Source: Ruminococcus flavefaciens ATCC 19208 (GTDB lineage: Bacteria; Bacillota; Clostridia; Oscillospirales; Ruminococcaceae). Taken from it: a DNA stretch of 64,000 nucleotides. The translations under genes and the position numbers were made by a program. The stretch is from the NCBI RefSeq assembly GCF_000518765.1, contig NZ_KI912489.1, positions 438,652-502,651 on the forward strand. The letters are read 5' to 3'. The notes beneath the pieces are model-generated. The model had not been told where the DNA came from. It did not search any database and was given only the letters and a program-made list of their open reading frames with translations. Shown here in pieces: positions 35,295-44,520 of this stretch; the stretch's first letter is position 1, and every line of letters starts with the position of its first letter.

Positions 35295-38200
35295 TCATGA
35301 AAGCTTCCAGTAATCGAATTCGCAGTCGCCGCTGAATATCATGTAGATATCCTTAACGCCGTTTACGTTATTCTCTGCAGCTGCGAGTTCGTTCTCGCTG
35401 CCGTTGAGTTCGCCGTAACCGATGCAAGTACCTGTTGTAGAACCTACACAGAACTTAACTACTGCGTTGCCGCTGCCCTTGACTGTGATAGAAGATACGC
35501 CCTTGCTGAGGTCAACGCCGCTGACCTTGATCCAGTCGCCCTTCTTAGCCTTGACAGTTGTGTTGCCGATACCGCTTATGCTTATGTTCTTAGACTGGTT
35601 AGACATTGTCTCAGCCTGTACGATCTCGTATGCGTTGAGATTCTCAATCTGGCTTACACCTGTCTGTGAACCGTTACATGTGATCTTGCCGTTGTTTAAA
35701 GTTGCCTTATCGATACAGGGTGATCTGTAGTTAAGACCCTTGCCGCCGTTAACGCCCATACGCATTTCAAGCTGACGTGAGTGATAAAGTACATAGTAGC
35801 TGCCCTTGAATTCGATAATTGAGTGGTGGTTGTTACCGCCGTTATCAAGTCTCTGTGTACCTGTGTTCTTGAATACAACACCCTGGTACTGGTATCCGCT
35901 GAGCGGATTTGTTGATGTCATGTAACCGATATCAGCATTGCTGAATGAGTTGCCGTTTACATTTGCACCACCAGGAACATTCCAGTTGTGGCAGAATGAA
36001 TAATACCATGTGTTGCCGATCTTGATCATGCTTGAATCCTCGAAGAGGTAAGGTGTACCGGGATCAATAGGTGTACCTGAGATAGAGATCATGTCGTCGC
36101 CGAGCTTAGCGATACGTCCCTGCTTTGTCTGAGCAGCCTGTCCGCTTGGAACACCGCCGCCGTATGCGATGATACCTGTCTTTGTATCAGCATCATAGTA
36201 AACGCCTGGGTCGAAGAGCCATGTTACGTTACTGTTAGGTGTATTTCTTGAAATGATCTCGTGACCAAGAGGATCCTTTACATTCTTTGTGAATGTCGGG
36301 TCATCAGCTGTGATAACGCCGATACCTGAACCGTTGTTTGCGAAGTAGAGGAAGAACTTGTCCTGTCCGTTGATATTCTTCCATGCAGCATCAGGAGCCC
36401 ATGCGTTATTAGCCCATTTTGCAATAGGTGTGCCGTTTACTCTTGTTTTTGCAACAGGGATCTGACCGTGGTCAGTCCAGTTTACAAGGTCTGCTGTTGA
36501 TAAGCAGTTAATATAGCCTGAAGAATAATCATTTTCGATCATCTGACCATTCTTGTATGCGAATTCATCAGCTGTTGTGTAAACGTAAAGTCTGCCGTCA
36601 TATACCATCCAGCCGGGGTCAGCACCGAAACGCTGAGTATAAAGCGGGTTATTCTCGTTCTGCTTCTTAAAGCTTTCTGCCAGTGAAAGACCGCTGAACT
36701 TACCCTCATACTTTGAAGTATCAAGTGTAGGAACTGCAGGCTTGTTTACTGGGAATTCCTTGATCTTGCCAAGGATGAATTCCTGAAGGAGCACAAGGTC
36801 AGCAACCTCATAAACTCTGCTCTGGTCAACGTCAGCAGCCTGCTGTGCCTTTGAATCAGAGAAGCCGCCGGCGAGGAGACCCTTTCTTGCAGGGATCATA
36901 TCCAGTGAGTTGATAACACCGTCTAAGTTAACATCGCCGAGAGTTACTTCAACGTTTGAAGGTGTTCCGGGATCAGATGTTCCTGGATCTGTGATCTCAG
37001 GCTGTCCGGGACCTGCGATAACTGTACCTGAAGGAGCGCCGATAGCCTCGTCAATGAAGAAATCACAGAGATTTGTTTCGTCTGTAGTTTCAACATAGAT
37101 CTGCATATTTGAAGCGCCTGCAGGAATTGTGTATTTTGTATTAGCGAGCTGTACCCATTCGCCCTTAGGAGCTGTGCCTACAGCGATCTGATCGTAATTT
37201 GTGCCTGAGCCGTCATCATACTGGAGAGTAAACTTGAACTCTGTATTACCGCTCTGATTTGTCATAGCGTTAACTGAGAAGCTGTAAGTCTCACCGGGAG
37301 TGAACATACTTGAATCAAGTGCATATGAAGCACCGTTCCATGAAGATTCACGGCCTGTGCAGTAGAGTGACTTGCTGCCTGCGTACTTAGCTGAGCTGCT
37401 TGTTTCAACTGAAGCAGAACCTCTGCCTGTCCAGCTTTCATCTGAGCTCTCAAATGTGTGGTGGAACCAGTATCCTTCCTCGTTTACCTTTGGAGGCTCG
37501 GGAGGAGTGTAAGTTCCGCCGCCGTTAGCTCTCGGACCTGTGTATGGGATACCTGTTGTCCACTGGCTGTCAGCGAGCATACTTGTGAGTGTTGTATAAG
37601 CAGCCTTTGGCTGGTTGCTTCCGTTGTAAAGAAGCGGCTGATTGCTTCTGCCTGAGGCTTTATCTGTAGCAACCCATGAGTTGTTGTCGTTTGGTCCCCA
37701 AACCTGTACGAGGGAAACGAACGGACCGTTTGGATGATTCTTGTTCCAGTCCATAGCATGCTGGAATATAGCCTTATACTTTGTAGCCTGATCGTTTAAT
37801 GAATACTTGCCGCCCTCTGTTGAAAGGTCAAGCTCAGTGATCTGAACGTCGAGACCGAGGTTGAGGTACTTATCCATTGCAGCGAGGTATGAATTTGTGT
37901 CGCCCCATGCGTTGCTTGCAGCGCAGTTAAGGTGTGACTGCATTCCCATACCGTCGATGAGTCCCTTTGCCTGGAGAGGCTTGAGGATAGTATTGATTAT
38001 ACAGTTCTGCTTGTCATTAGCGAACTCGTTATAGTCGTTATAGAAGAGCTGACAGCCTTCCGGAGCATACTTTCTTGCATATGTGAAAGCCTTCTCAACG
38101 AAGCTGTTGTTTCCGTAAACTCTTACCCATGCAGATGAGCCGTTCTGACCATTTGTGCCGTTTGTAGGTCTGAGACCGCCCTGTGCAGCAGTACCGTCGT

Positions 38201-39209
38201 TGATTACCTCGTTACATACGTCGTATGCGTAAAGGTTGAGCTGAGGATACTGGGTCTTGTATGCAGCGAACATATTCTTTATGTAGCTTTCCATACGCTG
38301 ATCCATAGTAGAGCTGTTTACGTAGCTGCCATTATTACTGAAGTTGCTCTTGAAGAACCACTCAGGAGTCTGGCTGTGCCATACAAGAGTGTGACCTCTG
38401 AATGCAAGGTTGTTCTTTTCAGCAAAGTCGCATATAGCAGCACATCTGCTGAGAGAAACCTTAACGTTTGTATCTGTTGAACCGTTCTGAACGATTGTAG
38501 CATCTGGCTTTGTCTCGTTCTCACACTCGATAGCGTTGTGATCCTTTAAGATAAGACCTGTGATACCGCTGTTGTTGACTGTTGAACCGTTCAGGATATT
38601 ACCTACACGGAAGTAAGCACCGAACTCGTCCTTGAGACCCTTGCCGGCAGGTGCTGCGTGTGCCTCCAACGCATCCTTGTCGCCTGTGATGAGGAATTCA
38701 TCAAAGCAGAAATCCTCTGTAGAGTCGTTTGTGATCTTGAGCTTGAATTCATAGCTGCCTTCTGCTGCTGTGTAGTCGCCCTTGAGCTCTGTCCACTCGC
38801 CTGCAGGAACATTCTTTGAATCAAGTTCAACAACAGTTTCTTCCTTTGTCACTTCATCAATAGTAAGAAGTGTGAAATGGAACTTTTCAGCTGTCTCGCT
38901 GTAAACCTTAACACTGTAGGAGTATTTATCTCCGCCAAAGAGATAAAGACCCTTTGAAGAAGCAGCACCATCTTCAACAGATGTACGGCCTGATACCTTC
39001 ATGCCTCTTGACATATCAGCGCCTGCTTCCTGCTGTGCTGTCACTTCTGTGACTCCACCCTCGCCGTACCAGCCTTCATAGCTGATCTCGAAATCGTTAT
39101 ATACGATCTCGGCAGCATATGAGTTTAGTACCAGTTGCGGTAAGGCGGTGACCATTCCTGAAAGACAGCCGGCAGCCGTAAGGCTTGCAACTAACTTTTT
39201 AACTTTCAT
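35295..39209 (-). CDS. Modular xylanase: CBM22-GH10-CBM22-dockerin-GH43-CBM6
   Basis: A secreted 1304-residue enzyme for arabinoxylan breakdown. A signal peptide (1 to about 33) leads into a CBM22-like module (about 35-178). Next is a GH10 endoxylanase (about 190-550; acid/base Glu334 in VCNEV, nucleophile Glu459 in ITELDLS), a Pro-rich linker, and a second CBM22-like module (about 577-725). The dockerin (about 755-817) has a full first calcium loop (DVNLDGVINSLD) and a weaker second loop (DVDQSRVYEVAD). A GH43 domain follows (about 840-1180; Asp864, Asp1000, Glu1057 as likely catalytic residues), then a CBM6-like end (about 1190-1304). It should bind a cohesin and cut backbone and side chains together. 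GAGGAGGAG precedes the ATG. It is divergent from an alpha-xylosidase gene. Confidence 0.9.
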   Translation of the reverse strand: MKVKKLVASLTAAGCLSGMVTALPQLVLNSYAAEIVYNDFEISYEGWYGEGGVTEVTAQQEAGADMSRGMKVSGRTSVEDGAASSKGLYLFGGDKYSYSVKVYSETAEKFHFTLLTIDEVTKEETVVELDSKNVPAGEWTELKGDYTAAEGSYEFKLKITNDSTEDFCFDEFLITGDKDALEAHAAPAGKGLKDEFGAYFRVGNILNGSTVNNSGITGLILKDHNAIECENETKPDATIVQNGSTDTNVKVSLSRCAAICDFAEKNNLAFRGHTLVWHSQTPEWFFKSNFSNNGSYVNSSTMDQRMESYIKNMFAAYKTQYPQLNLYAYDVCNEVINDGTAAQGGLRPTNGTNGQNGSSAWVRVYGNNSFVEKAFTYARKYAPEGCQLFYNDYNEFANDKQNCIINTILKPLQAKGLIDGMGMQSHLNCAASNAWGDTNSYLAAMDKYLNLGLDVQITELDLSTEGGKYSLNDQATKYKAIFQHAMDWNKNHPNGPFVSLVQVWGPNDNNSWVATDKASGRSNQPLLYNGSNQPKAAYTTLTSMLADSQWTTGIPYTGPRANGGGTYTPPEPPKVNEEGYWFHHTFESSDESWTGRGSASVETSSSAKYAGSKSLYCTGRESSWNGASYALDSSMFTPGETYSFSVNAMTNQSGNTEFKFTLQYDDGSGTNYDQIAVGTAPKGEWVQLANTKYTIPAGASNMQIYVETTDETNLCDFFIDEAIGAPSGTVIAGPGQPEITDPGTSDPGTPSNVEVTLGDVNLDGVINSLDMIPARKGLLAGGFSDSKAQQAADVDQSRVYEVADLVLLQEFILGKIKEFPVNKPAVPTLDTSKYEGKFSGLSLAESFKKQNENNPLYTQRFGADPGWMVYDGRLYVYTTADEFAYKNGQMIENDYSSGYINCLSTADLVNWTDHGQIPVAKTRVNGTPIAKWANNAWAPDAAWKNINGQDKFFLYFANNGSGIGVITADDPTFTKNVKDPLGHEIISRNTPNSNVTWLFDPGVYYDADTKTGIIAYGGGVPSGQAAQTKQGRIAKLGDDMISISGTPIDPGTPYLFEDSSMIKIGNTWYYSFCHNWNVPGGANVNGNSFSNADIGYMTSTNPLSGYQYQGVVFKNTGTQRLDNGGNNHHSIIEFKGSYYVLYHSRQLEMRMGVNGGKGLNYRSPCIDKATLNNGKITCNGSQTGVSQIENLNAYEIVQAETMSNQSKNISISGIGNTTVKAKKGDWIKVSGVDLSKGVSSITVKGSGNAVVKFCVGSTTGTCIGYGELNGSENELAAAENNVNGVKDIYMIFSGDCEFDYWKLS

Positions 39210-39262
39210 TATTTTCTCCTCCTCATAAAAATGTATATTTTTCGTTCAACGTTATGATATAT

Positions 39263-39290
39263 TTTATATCATTTTATGCTGTTATAACAA
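39263..39290 (-). promoter_or_regulatory. Promoter for the xylanase gene
   Basis: On the minus strand TTGTTA (39285-39290), 16 bases, TATAAA (39263-39268), about 55 bases before the start codon. Confidence 0.55.
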
Positions 39291-39723
39291 TTTTACTCTT
39301 TTACCTTATTGTTTGCAACCCAAAAAATAAAGATTAGGTGCACAAAACGCAGAAGTGACTGAAAAAACATGGTGTTTTTTGAAATTTTAGTCATGAAATT
39401 ACTATGCACAGCATAAAAGTACTATTTTGAGAAATGTGTGATATTTTGCGCAAAATGTTATGAATATTTTGCTTTGCCGGTAAATAATTGTTTTATAGAA
39501 ATATAATTATATAGCTAAAAATCAACAAAATCAAACATGGTGGCAAATATATACAAAAATGCGTGAGCTGTGATGTCCTCTTCGGAAATTTCAGAATATA
39601 AATTACCATAAGTAAATAGTACCAGTATTTGCTGTGGTAAAATAATGATATCAGTATATAACGCAAAAATTGAACATTGTTTTTTACACCCGGGGCTAAA
39701 AATTTCAAGGCAATAGGTATGGA
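39291..39723. other. AT-rich divergent regulatory region
   Basis: About 430 bases between the xylanase and alpha-xylosidase promoters with no credible gene. The DNA is markedly AT-rich with A/T tracts. Two short imperfect dyads are visible around AAAACATGGTGTTTT (39364-39378) and ATTTTGCGCAAAAT (39451-39464). They could be regulator sites, but no known consensus is recognised. Confidence 0.5.
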
Positions 39724-39727
39724 TTGA

Positions 39728-39756
39728 TTGAAAAGTTCATATTTGAATGTTATCAT
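39728..39756 (+). promoter_or_regulatory. Promoter for the alpha-xylosidase gene
   Basis: TTGAAA (39728-39733), 17 bases, TATCAT (39751-39756), about 50 bases before the start codon. Confidence 0.55.
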
Positions 39757-39808
39757 GTTGACTATAACAACAGATTTGTGCCGAGCGCAAATATAAGGAG
39801 TGAAAACG

Positions 39809-42112
39809 ATGAAGGTTTCCGATGGATTCTGGCTGAACAAGAACGGCTATGATGTACACTGGGCAGCCCAGATATATGAAACGGAAGCGGACGACCGCAG
39901 TATAACAGTTTATGCGGCTACACAATGGATATCAAATAAGGGCATGACTCTCGGCGGTCCTATGCTGACTGTCCGCTTTACGTCCACCCTCGAAAACAGT
40001 ATTAAAGTTACCATAAGTCATTTCAGCGGAAGCAGCAGAAAAAAGCCTTCATTTCCCATATATGAGGACGGGGACTACAGACCCGTCATAAAAAAACTCA
40101 GCGGCGGCGGTTATGAGCTTGTATCGGGGGATACTTCCGTAAGGATAGGCGGCGAGAAAAAGGAGTGGGACATATCCTACTTTTACCGCGGCAGACTGCT
40201 TACAAAGAGCGGCTGGCGCACCACCTCAGTCATTACCGAGGAGGAGTGGCACAGAGAGCGGGAAAATTTCGGTGAAAGATTCTTTGCGCAGTCCGATAAC
40301 GGCGGCGGTACATTTATCCGCGAGATGCTGAATATATCTGTGGGGGAGTATATTTACGGCTTCGGTGAAAAGTTCACCACCTTTGTGAAAAACGGTCAGA
40401 CTGCCGAGATATGGAACAACGACGGCGGTACCTGCACCGAGCAGAGCTACAAGTCAGTGCCGTTTTTTGTATCGTCAAGAGGCTACGGAGTTTTCGTAAA
40501 CGAGACGGAAAAGGTAGTTTTCAACGTGGCTGATGAAAATGTCACAAAGACTGCATTCACGGTGCAGGGGGAGTCGCTGGAGTATTTCATTTTCGGCGGC
40601 GAGACTATAGCCGACGTAATAAGCCGATATACTGCGCTTACGGGCAGACCCTCACTGCCGCCGCCATGGTCCTTCGGGCTTTGGCTCTCGACCTCGTTTA
40701 CGACAGATTACGATGAGACAACGGTCAGCGCTTTTATAGACGAGATGCACAGCCGTGATATCCCTCTCGATGTTTTCCACTTTGACTGCTTCTGGATGAA
40801 GGAGTTCGAGTGGTGCAGCTTTGAGTGGGACAGGCGGAAATTTCCGGACCCTGAGGCTATGCTTGCGCGGCTGAAAGCCAAAGGGCTGAAGATATGCGTG
40901 TGGATAAACCCGTACATCGGGCAGAAAGCCCCTGTTTTCAGGGAGTGCGCGGAGAAGGGCTATTTCATAAAAAACAGGGACGGCTCGGTGTTTCAGTGCG
41001 ATATGTGGCAGCCGGGGATGGCTCTCATAGACTTCACCAATCCCGAGGCAAGAGACTGGTTTGCAGCTAAAGTACGCGGACTTGCTGAAATGGGTATAGA
41101 CGCGGTAAAAACCGACTTTGGCGAGAGGATACCAACAGATGTGTGCTATTATGACGGCTCAGACCCTTTCAAGATGCATAATTTCTATTCATACCTGTAT
41201 AACAGGACGGTATTTGAAGCTTTGAAAGAGGCGAAGGGAAGTGCCTGTCTTTTTGCACGAGCTGCTTCAGCAGGCTGTCAGCAGTTCCCTGTACACTGGG
41301 GCGGAGACTGCTTCTCGGACTATGAGTCCATGTGGGAAACTCTCCGCGGCGGACTTTCACTGTGTATGTCGGGCTTCGGATTTTTCTCCCATGATATCGG
41401 CGGCTTTGAAGCCGAGGGCACTCCCGATCTGTACAAGCGCTGGACAGCCTTCGGACTGATGTCCACACATTCGCGCTATCACGGAAACAGCTCCTATCGT
41501 GTGCCGTGGCATTTCGATGAGGAGAGCTGCGATGTATCACGGCATTTTGTGAAGCTCAAAGGCAGGCTCATGCCTTATCTGTGGTCAAATGCAGTCATTA
41601 CCCATAAAACTGGAGTCCCAATGATGAGGGCTATGGCAGTGGACTTCACCTCCGACCGCAGTGCGCTTACTGTTGACACTCAGTATATGCTGGGCGAGTC
41701 TCTGCTTGTGGCTCCTGTTTTCAGTGAGGACGGTGAGTGCAGCTTCTATCTGCCTGATGCTGGAGTCTGGACGGATATACAGTCAGGGGAGGAGCTGCGA
41801 GGCGGAAGCTGGTACACGAGAAAATACGATTATTTCGGTTTGCCGCTCATGGCAAGACCGCGTTCCATAATAGTTTACGGCGATTTCAAAGGCACTGCCG
41901 ACTATGACTATATCAATAATATGCACATCATCGTATACGGACTTGATGACGGTGACAGGGCTTCTGTCTCTGTTTGCGACCGTGACGGTGAAAACTATGC
42001 GGAAATAAAGGCAGAGCGCAGAGGCGATAAAGTGTATATCACGGTTTCGGGGACTGACAAGCCCTTTACGGCTGAAAGTGCTCAGGGATTTGAAATAGTG
42101 TCTAACAGATGA
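39809..42112 (+). CDS. yicI: GH31 alpha-xylosidase
   Basis: A 767-residue cytosolic glycoside hydrolase that releases alpha-linked xylose from xyloglucan-type oligosaccharides. The catalytic nucleophile is Asp436 in VKTDFGERIPT, a wording characteristic of YicI-type alpha-xylosidases. The acid is probably Asp500 in HWGGDC. PPPWSFGLWLSTSF and the barrel segment DVFHFDCFWMKEF also match. There is no signal peptide, so it acts on imported oligosaccharides. ATG at 39809 is chosen because AAGGAG lies 8 bases upstream; the GTG at 39800 overlaps that site. Divergent from the secreted xylanase. Confidence 0.9.
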   Translation: MKVSDGFWLNKNGYDVHWAAQIYETEADDRSITVYAATQWISNKGMTLGGPMLTVRFTSTLENSIKVTISHFSGSSRKKPSFPIYEDGDYRPVIKKLSGGGYELVSGDTSVRIGGEKKEWDISYFYRGRLLTKSGWRTTSVITEEEWHRERENFGERFFAQSDNGGGTFIREMLNISVGEYIYGFGEKFTTFVKNGQTAEIWNNDGGTCTEQSYKSVPFFVSSRGYGVFVNETEKVVFNVADENVTKTAFTVQGESLEYFIFGGETIADVISRYTALTGRPSLPPPWSFGLWLSTSFTTDYDETTVSAFIDEMHSRDIPLDVFHFDCFWMKEFEWCSFEWDRRKFPDPEAMLARLKAKGLKICVWINPYIGQKAPVFRECAEKGYFIKNRDGSVFQCDMWQPGMALIDFTNPEARDWFAAKVRGLAEMGIDAVKTDFGERIPTDVCYYDGSDPFKMHNFYSYLYNRTVFEALKEAKGSACLFARAASAGCQQFPVHWGGDCFSDYESMWETLRGGLSLCMSGFGFFSHDIGGFEAEGTPDLYKRWTAFGLMSTHSRYHGNSSYRVPWHFDEESCDVSRHFVKLKGRLMPYLWSNAVITHKTGVPMMRAMAVDFTSDRSALTVDTQYMLGESLLVAPVFSEDGECSFYLPDAGVWTDIQSGEELRGGSWYTRKYDYFGLPLMARPRSIIVYGDFKGTADYDYINNMHIIVYGLDDGDRASVSVCDRDGENYAEIKAERRGDKVYITVSGTDKPFTAESAQGFEIVSNR

Positions 42113-42120
42113 TTTCCCTC

Positions 42121-42149
42121 TTTACATTTTTAATGAATTGTGGTAAAAT
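42121..42149 (+). promoter_or_regulatory. Promoter for the CPBP protease gene
   Basis: TTTACA (42121-42126), 17 bases, TAAAAT (42144-42149) with an extended TGG before the -10. Confidence 0.6.
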
Positions 42150-42182
42150 TATTCTCAGATATAAATGAAAGGAAGGGATACG

Positions 42183-43367
42183 ATGACGGAATTTGACGGC
42201 ACAGCAGACCAGAGAGCGGAGTTCGCAGCCCTTAATCACGAAATATATAATCTTACGAAGCAGCTTGAGGCTAAAGAAAGGGAATATCTCGATTCCACAA
42301 AGACCGATCTGTATGACCCTTTCAAAAATCCTACGGAGTTCCGATGGTACAGAGATGACTATTCGGAGATACTGCCGTGGATAACAATGCCGGAGTTTAC
42401 AGTGCCCTTTGAGCCTGCCAAAGTGGAAAAGGCTGCAATAAGGCATTATTACAATATAGGCGGATTTATACTGCTGATGCAGTTCTTTGTCTCAAATGCA
42501 CTTGTGATCGGTCTGATATATCTGATAAAGTTTATACTCGGCGCGGTCAATCCCGATGCTTCCGCAGGAGCTATATCGCATTATATCAGCAGCAGCTCAA
42601 TATTCCCTGCCATAAATATGATCACGTTCCTGACGGCAAATGTGGGATTTGCATTCATAGGACTGAAATGGGCAAAAATAAAGCCTTCATCTATGATAAA
42701 AACGAAGGATCTGCGTTTTGGTGATATATTGAAATACTGCCTGTCAGGACTGTTCCTGCTGATCGTTTCGGCGTATATATCATCTGGTATAGAGGATATC
42801 TTTTCACAGTACGGATTTACAACAGAGGTATCGGACTTGGATTACGGAAAAACAGGCCTCGGTTTTGCGATAATGACTGTTTACAGCTGTATAATAGCTC
42901 CTGTTACGGAGGAGATATTCTTTCGCGGTGCACTGATGAAGATATTCTCCAAATCAAATCAGCATTTCGGAATAATCGCCTCGGCTGTATTTTTCGGACT
43001 TGCTCACGGCAATCTTCCGCAGTTTATGCTGGCTTTCCTTGTAGGAATATTCTTCGGACATATTGACATGAAGCATAATTCCATCGTACCTTCGGTAATA
43101 GTTCACATCTTCATAAACAGTATGGTGACGGTAATTACCGAATTAAAGGGCGAGGCTGTCCTTTTTGCGGGATTTACACTGCTTATTTTTGCGGCAGCTA
43201 TAGTGGGACTTGTAATGCTCCTCCTTTTCAGGAAGGAATGCAGGCTTCCTGTGCCGACACCTGCACAGACACGAAGGGGCTTTGCCATAGCAAAGACATC
43301 GGTGGGCTGTATAATAGCTTTGGGCGTATATATAGCATATATGACACTTCTTATTTTGACTGAATAA
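42183..43367 (+). CDS. CPBP family intramembrane metalloprotease
   Basis: A 394-residue protein with a charged cytoplasmic N-terminus (about 90 residues) and about eight membrane helices. The CPBP/Rce1 motifs are present: APVTEEIFFRG (catalytic Glu pair), FGLAHGN (His), and HIFINS (His, Asn). Such proteins are Abi-like, often tied to bacteriocin self-immunity or processing. ATG at 42183 follows GGAAGG and is preferred to the ATG at 42165. It faces a second CPBP gene across a shared terminator. Confidence 0.85.
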   Translation: MTEFDGTADQRAEFAALNHEIYNLTKQLEAKEREYLDSTKTDLYDPFKNPTEFRWYRDDYSEILPWITMPEFTVPFEPAKVEKAAIRHYYNIGGFILLMQFFVSNALVIGLIYLIKFILGAVNPDASAGAISHYISSSSIFPAINMITFLTANVGFAFIGLKWAKIKPSSMIKTKDLRFGDILKYCLSGLFLLIVSAYISSGIEDIFSQYGFTTEVSDLDYGKTGLGFAIMTVYSCIIAPVTEEIFFRGALMKIFSKSNQHFGIIASAVFFGLAHGNLPQFMLAFLVGIFFGHIDMKHNSIVPSVIVHIFINSMVTVITELKGEAVLFAGFTLLIFAAAIVGLVMLLLFRKECRLPVPTPAQTRRGFAIAKTSVGCIIALGVYIAYMTLLILTE

Positions 43368-43396
43368 AAAACGGACGGTTATTACCGTCCGTTTTT
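43367..43396. terminator. Shared terminator of two convergent CPBP genes
   Basis: AAAAACGGACGGT pairs with ACCGTCCGTTTTT around TATT, between the stops of the two facing genes. Confidence 0.88.
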
Positions 43397-43398
43397 GC

Positions 43399-44391
43399 TT
43401 ATTTATCCTGATGAGCCGTTTCGGTTTGAGGAGTTTTTCCTGCCTTTCTGTACAGTGCAAATGCAGCAGCTGCGATACCGACCGAAAGCACAAGAGTAGT
43501 GAAGATGCTTCCCTCTATACCGAATTCTCCGCCTGTAAGGAAGGCTTTATCGGATACCTGAGTTGTGCGGAACACTGACTCTGTATCTCCAGAGCCGCTT
43601 ACGCTTATGCCGTAGAAATTTCCCTGTGTGAAGTTCCATATGGAGTGTATAGCGCATACTCCCCATATATTATCGAAGAGTATCATGTAAATGGCAGCAA
43701 ATATGCCGAAAAGAGTGAGATTTATAAACGGGACAGGTCCGAAGCCAGGATTTGCGGCGTGTGCGACTGCAAAGACAACAGCGCTTATTCCCACGGCTAA
43801 AGCTGTATGATGTCCGCCTCCGCCTATGGAGTTCATAAGGTATCCGCGGAAGATGAATTCCTCACTCATGCCCTGCACGAAAAATCCCAGCAGGAAAAGC
43901 GCAAGGATTCCGTAATCAACATTACTGCATACCGCTATGCTGTTTGCACCGAAAGCAACGCTGAGAAGCGTTATTGCGCTCATCATTGCTATTCCGATAA
44001 TAATACCGGTAAGGTAGTGCGGTACAAGTCCTTTTTTTCTTGCGCCCATTGAGCGTACAGGTCTCATTTCCACGCAGCGGCAGTAGAATATTGCTGCGAT
44101 AGTGCCGAATACAGTTGATAAAAGGGAAGGTATCATTACTTTCGGTACAGCCGATACCTTTGTGGCTATCTTCATGGACTCTTTCAGAGTGAAATTCTGT
44201 GTATTGTCAAGATATCCCTGTTTTCTCATTTCCTCAAGCATGGGCTTTGTGGTTATTATCGAAGGGATAATGGATTCAAGTATGAATATTACTCCGAAAA
44301 CTACTATAAAAGCGAGCAGTATGGCAAAAAGTTTTTTTGAAGTGTGAGTCTTTGACGCTTCGTCAAACATTTTGGGTCTGTAATTCAACAT
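43399..44391 (-). CDS. CPBP family intramembrane metalloprotease
   Basis: A 330-residue protein with about eight membrane helices and the motifs MSEEFIFRGYL, VAHAANPG and HSIWNFTQGN, which are the catalytic Glu-Glu-Arg, His and His-Asn sets of CPBP proteases. It is related in kind to the facing gene but not a recent copy: length and loops differ. RBS GGAGG lies before the ATG, and a consensus promoter lies at 44411-44439. Confidence 0.85.
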   Translation of the reverse strand: MLNYRPKMFDEASKTHTSKKLFAILLAFIVVFGVIFILESIIPSIITTKPMLEEMRKQGYLDNTQNFTLKESMKIATKVSAVPKVMIPSLLSTVFGTIAAIFYCRCVEMRPVRSMGARKKGLVPHYLTGIIIGIAMMSAITLLSVAFGANSIAVCSNVDYGILALFLLGFFVQGMSEEFIFRGYLMNSIGGGGHHTALAVGISAVVFAVAHAANPGFGPVPFINLTLFGIFAAIYMILFDNIWGVCAIHSIWNFTQGNFYGISVSGSGDTESVFRTTQVSDKAFLTGGEFGIEGSIFTTLVLSVGIAAAAFALYRKAGKTPQTETAHQDK

Positions 44392-44410
44392 TCAAACACC
44401 TCCGATATCC

Positions 44411-44439
44411 ATTTTACTATAGTATACGGGACTTGTCAA
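44411..44439 (-). promoter_or_regulatory. Promoter for the second CPBP gene
   Basis: On the minus strand TTGACA (44434-44439), 17 bases, TAAAAT (44411-44416). Confidence 0.75.
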
Positions 44440-44452
44440 GGTGTCTGCTTAT

Positions 44453-44481
44453 TTGACATCATGGTGCGGAAATGGTATAAT
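44453..44481 (+). promoter_or_regulatory. Promoter for the ABC exporter operon
   Basis: TTGACA (44453-44458), 17 bases, TATAAT (44476-44481) with an extended TGG: full consensus, back to back with the CPBP promoter, 13 bases between the two -35 boxes. Confidence 0.85.
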
Positions 44482-44520
44482 AAAAGTTAGACTAAATTCA
44501 AAACAGAAAGGGGAATGCCG

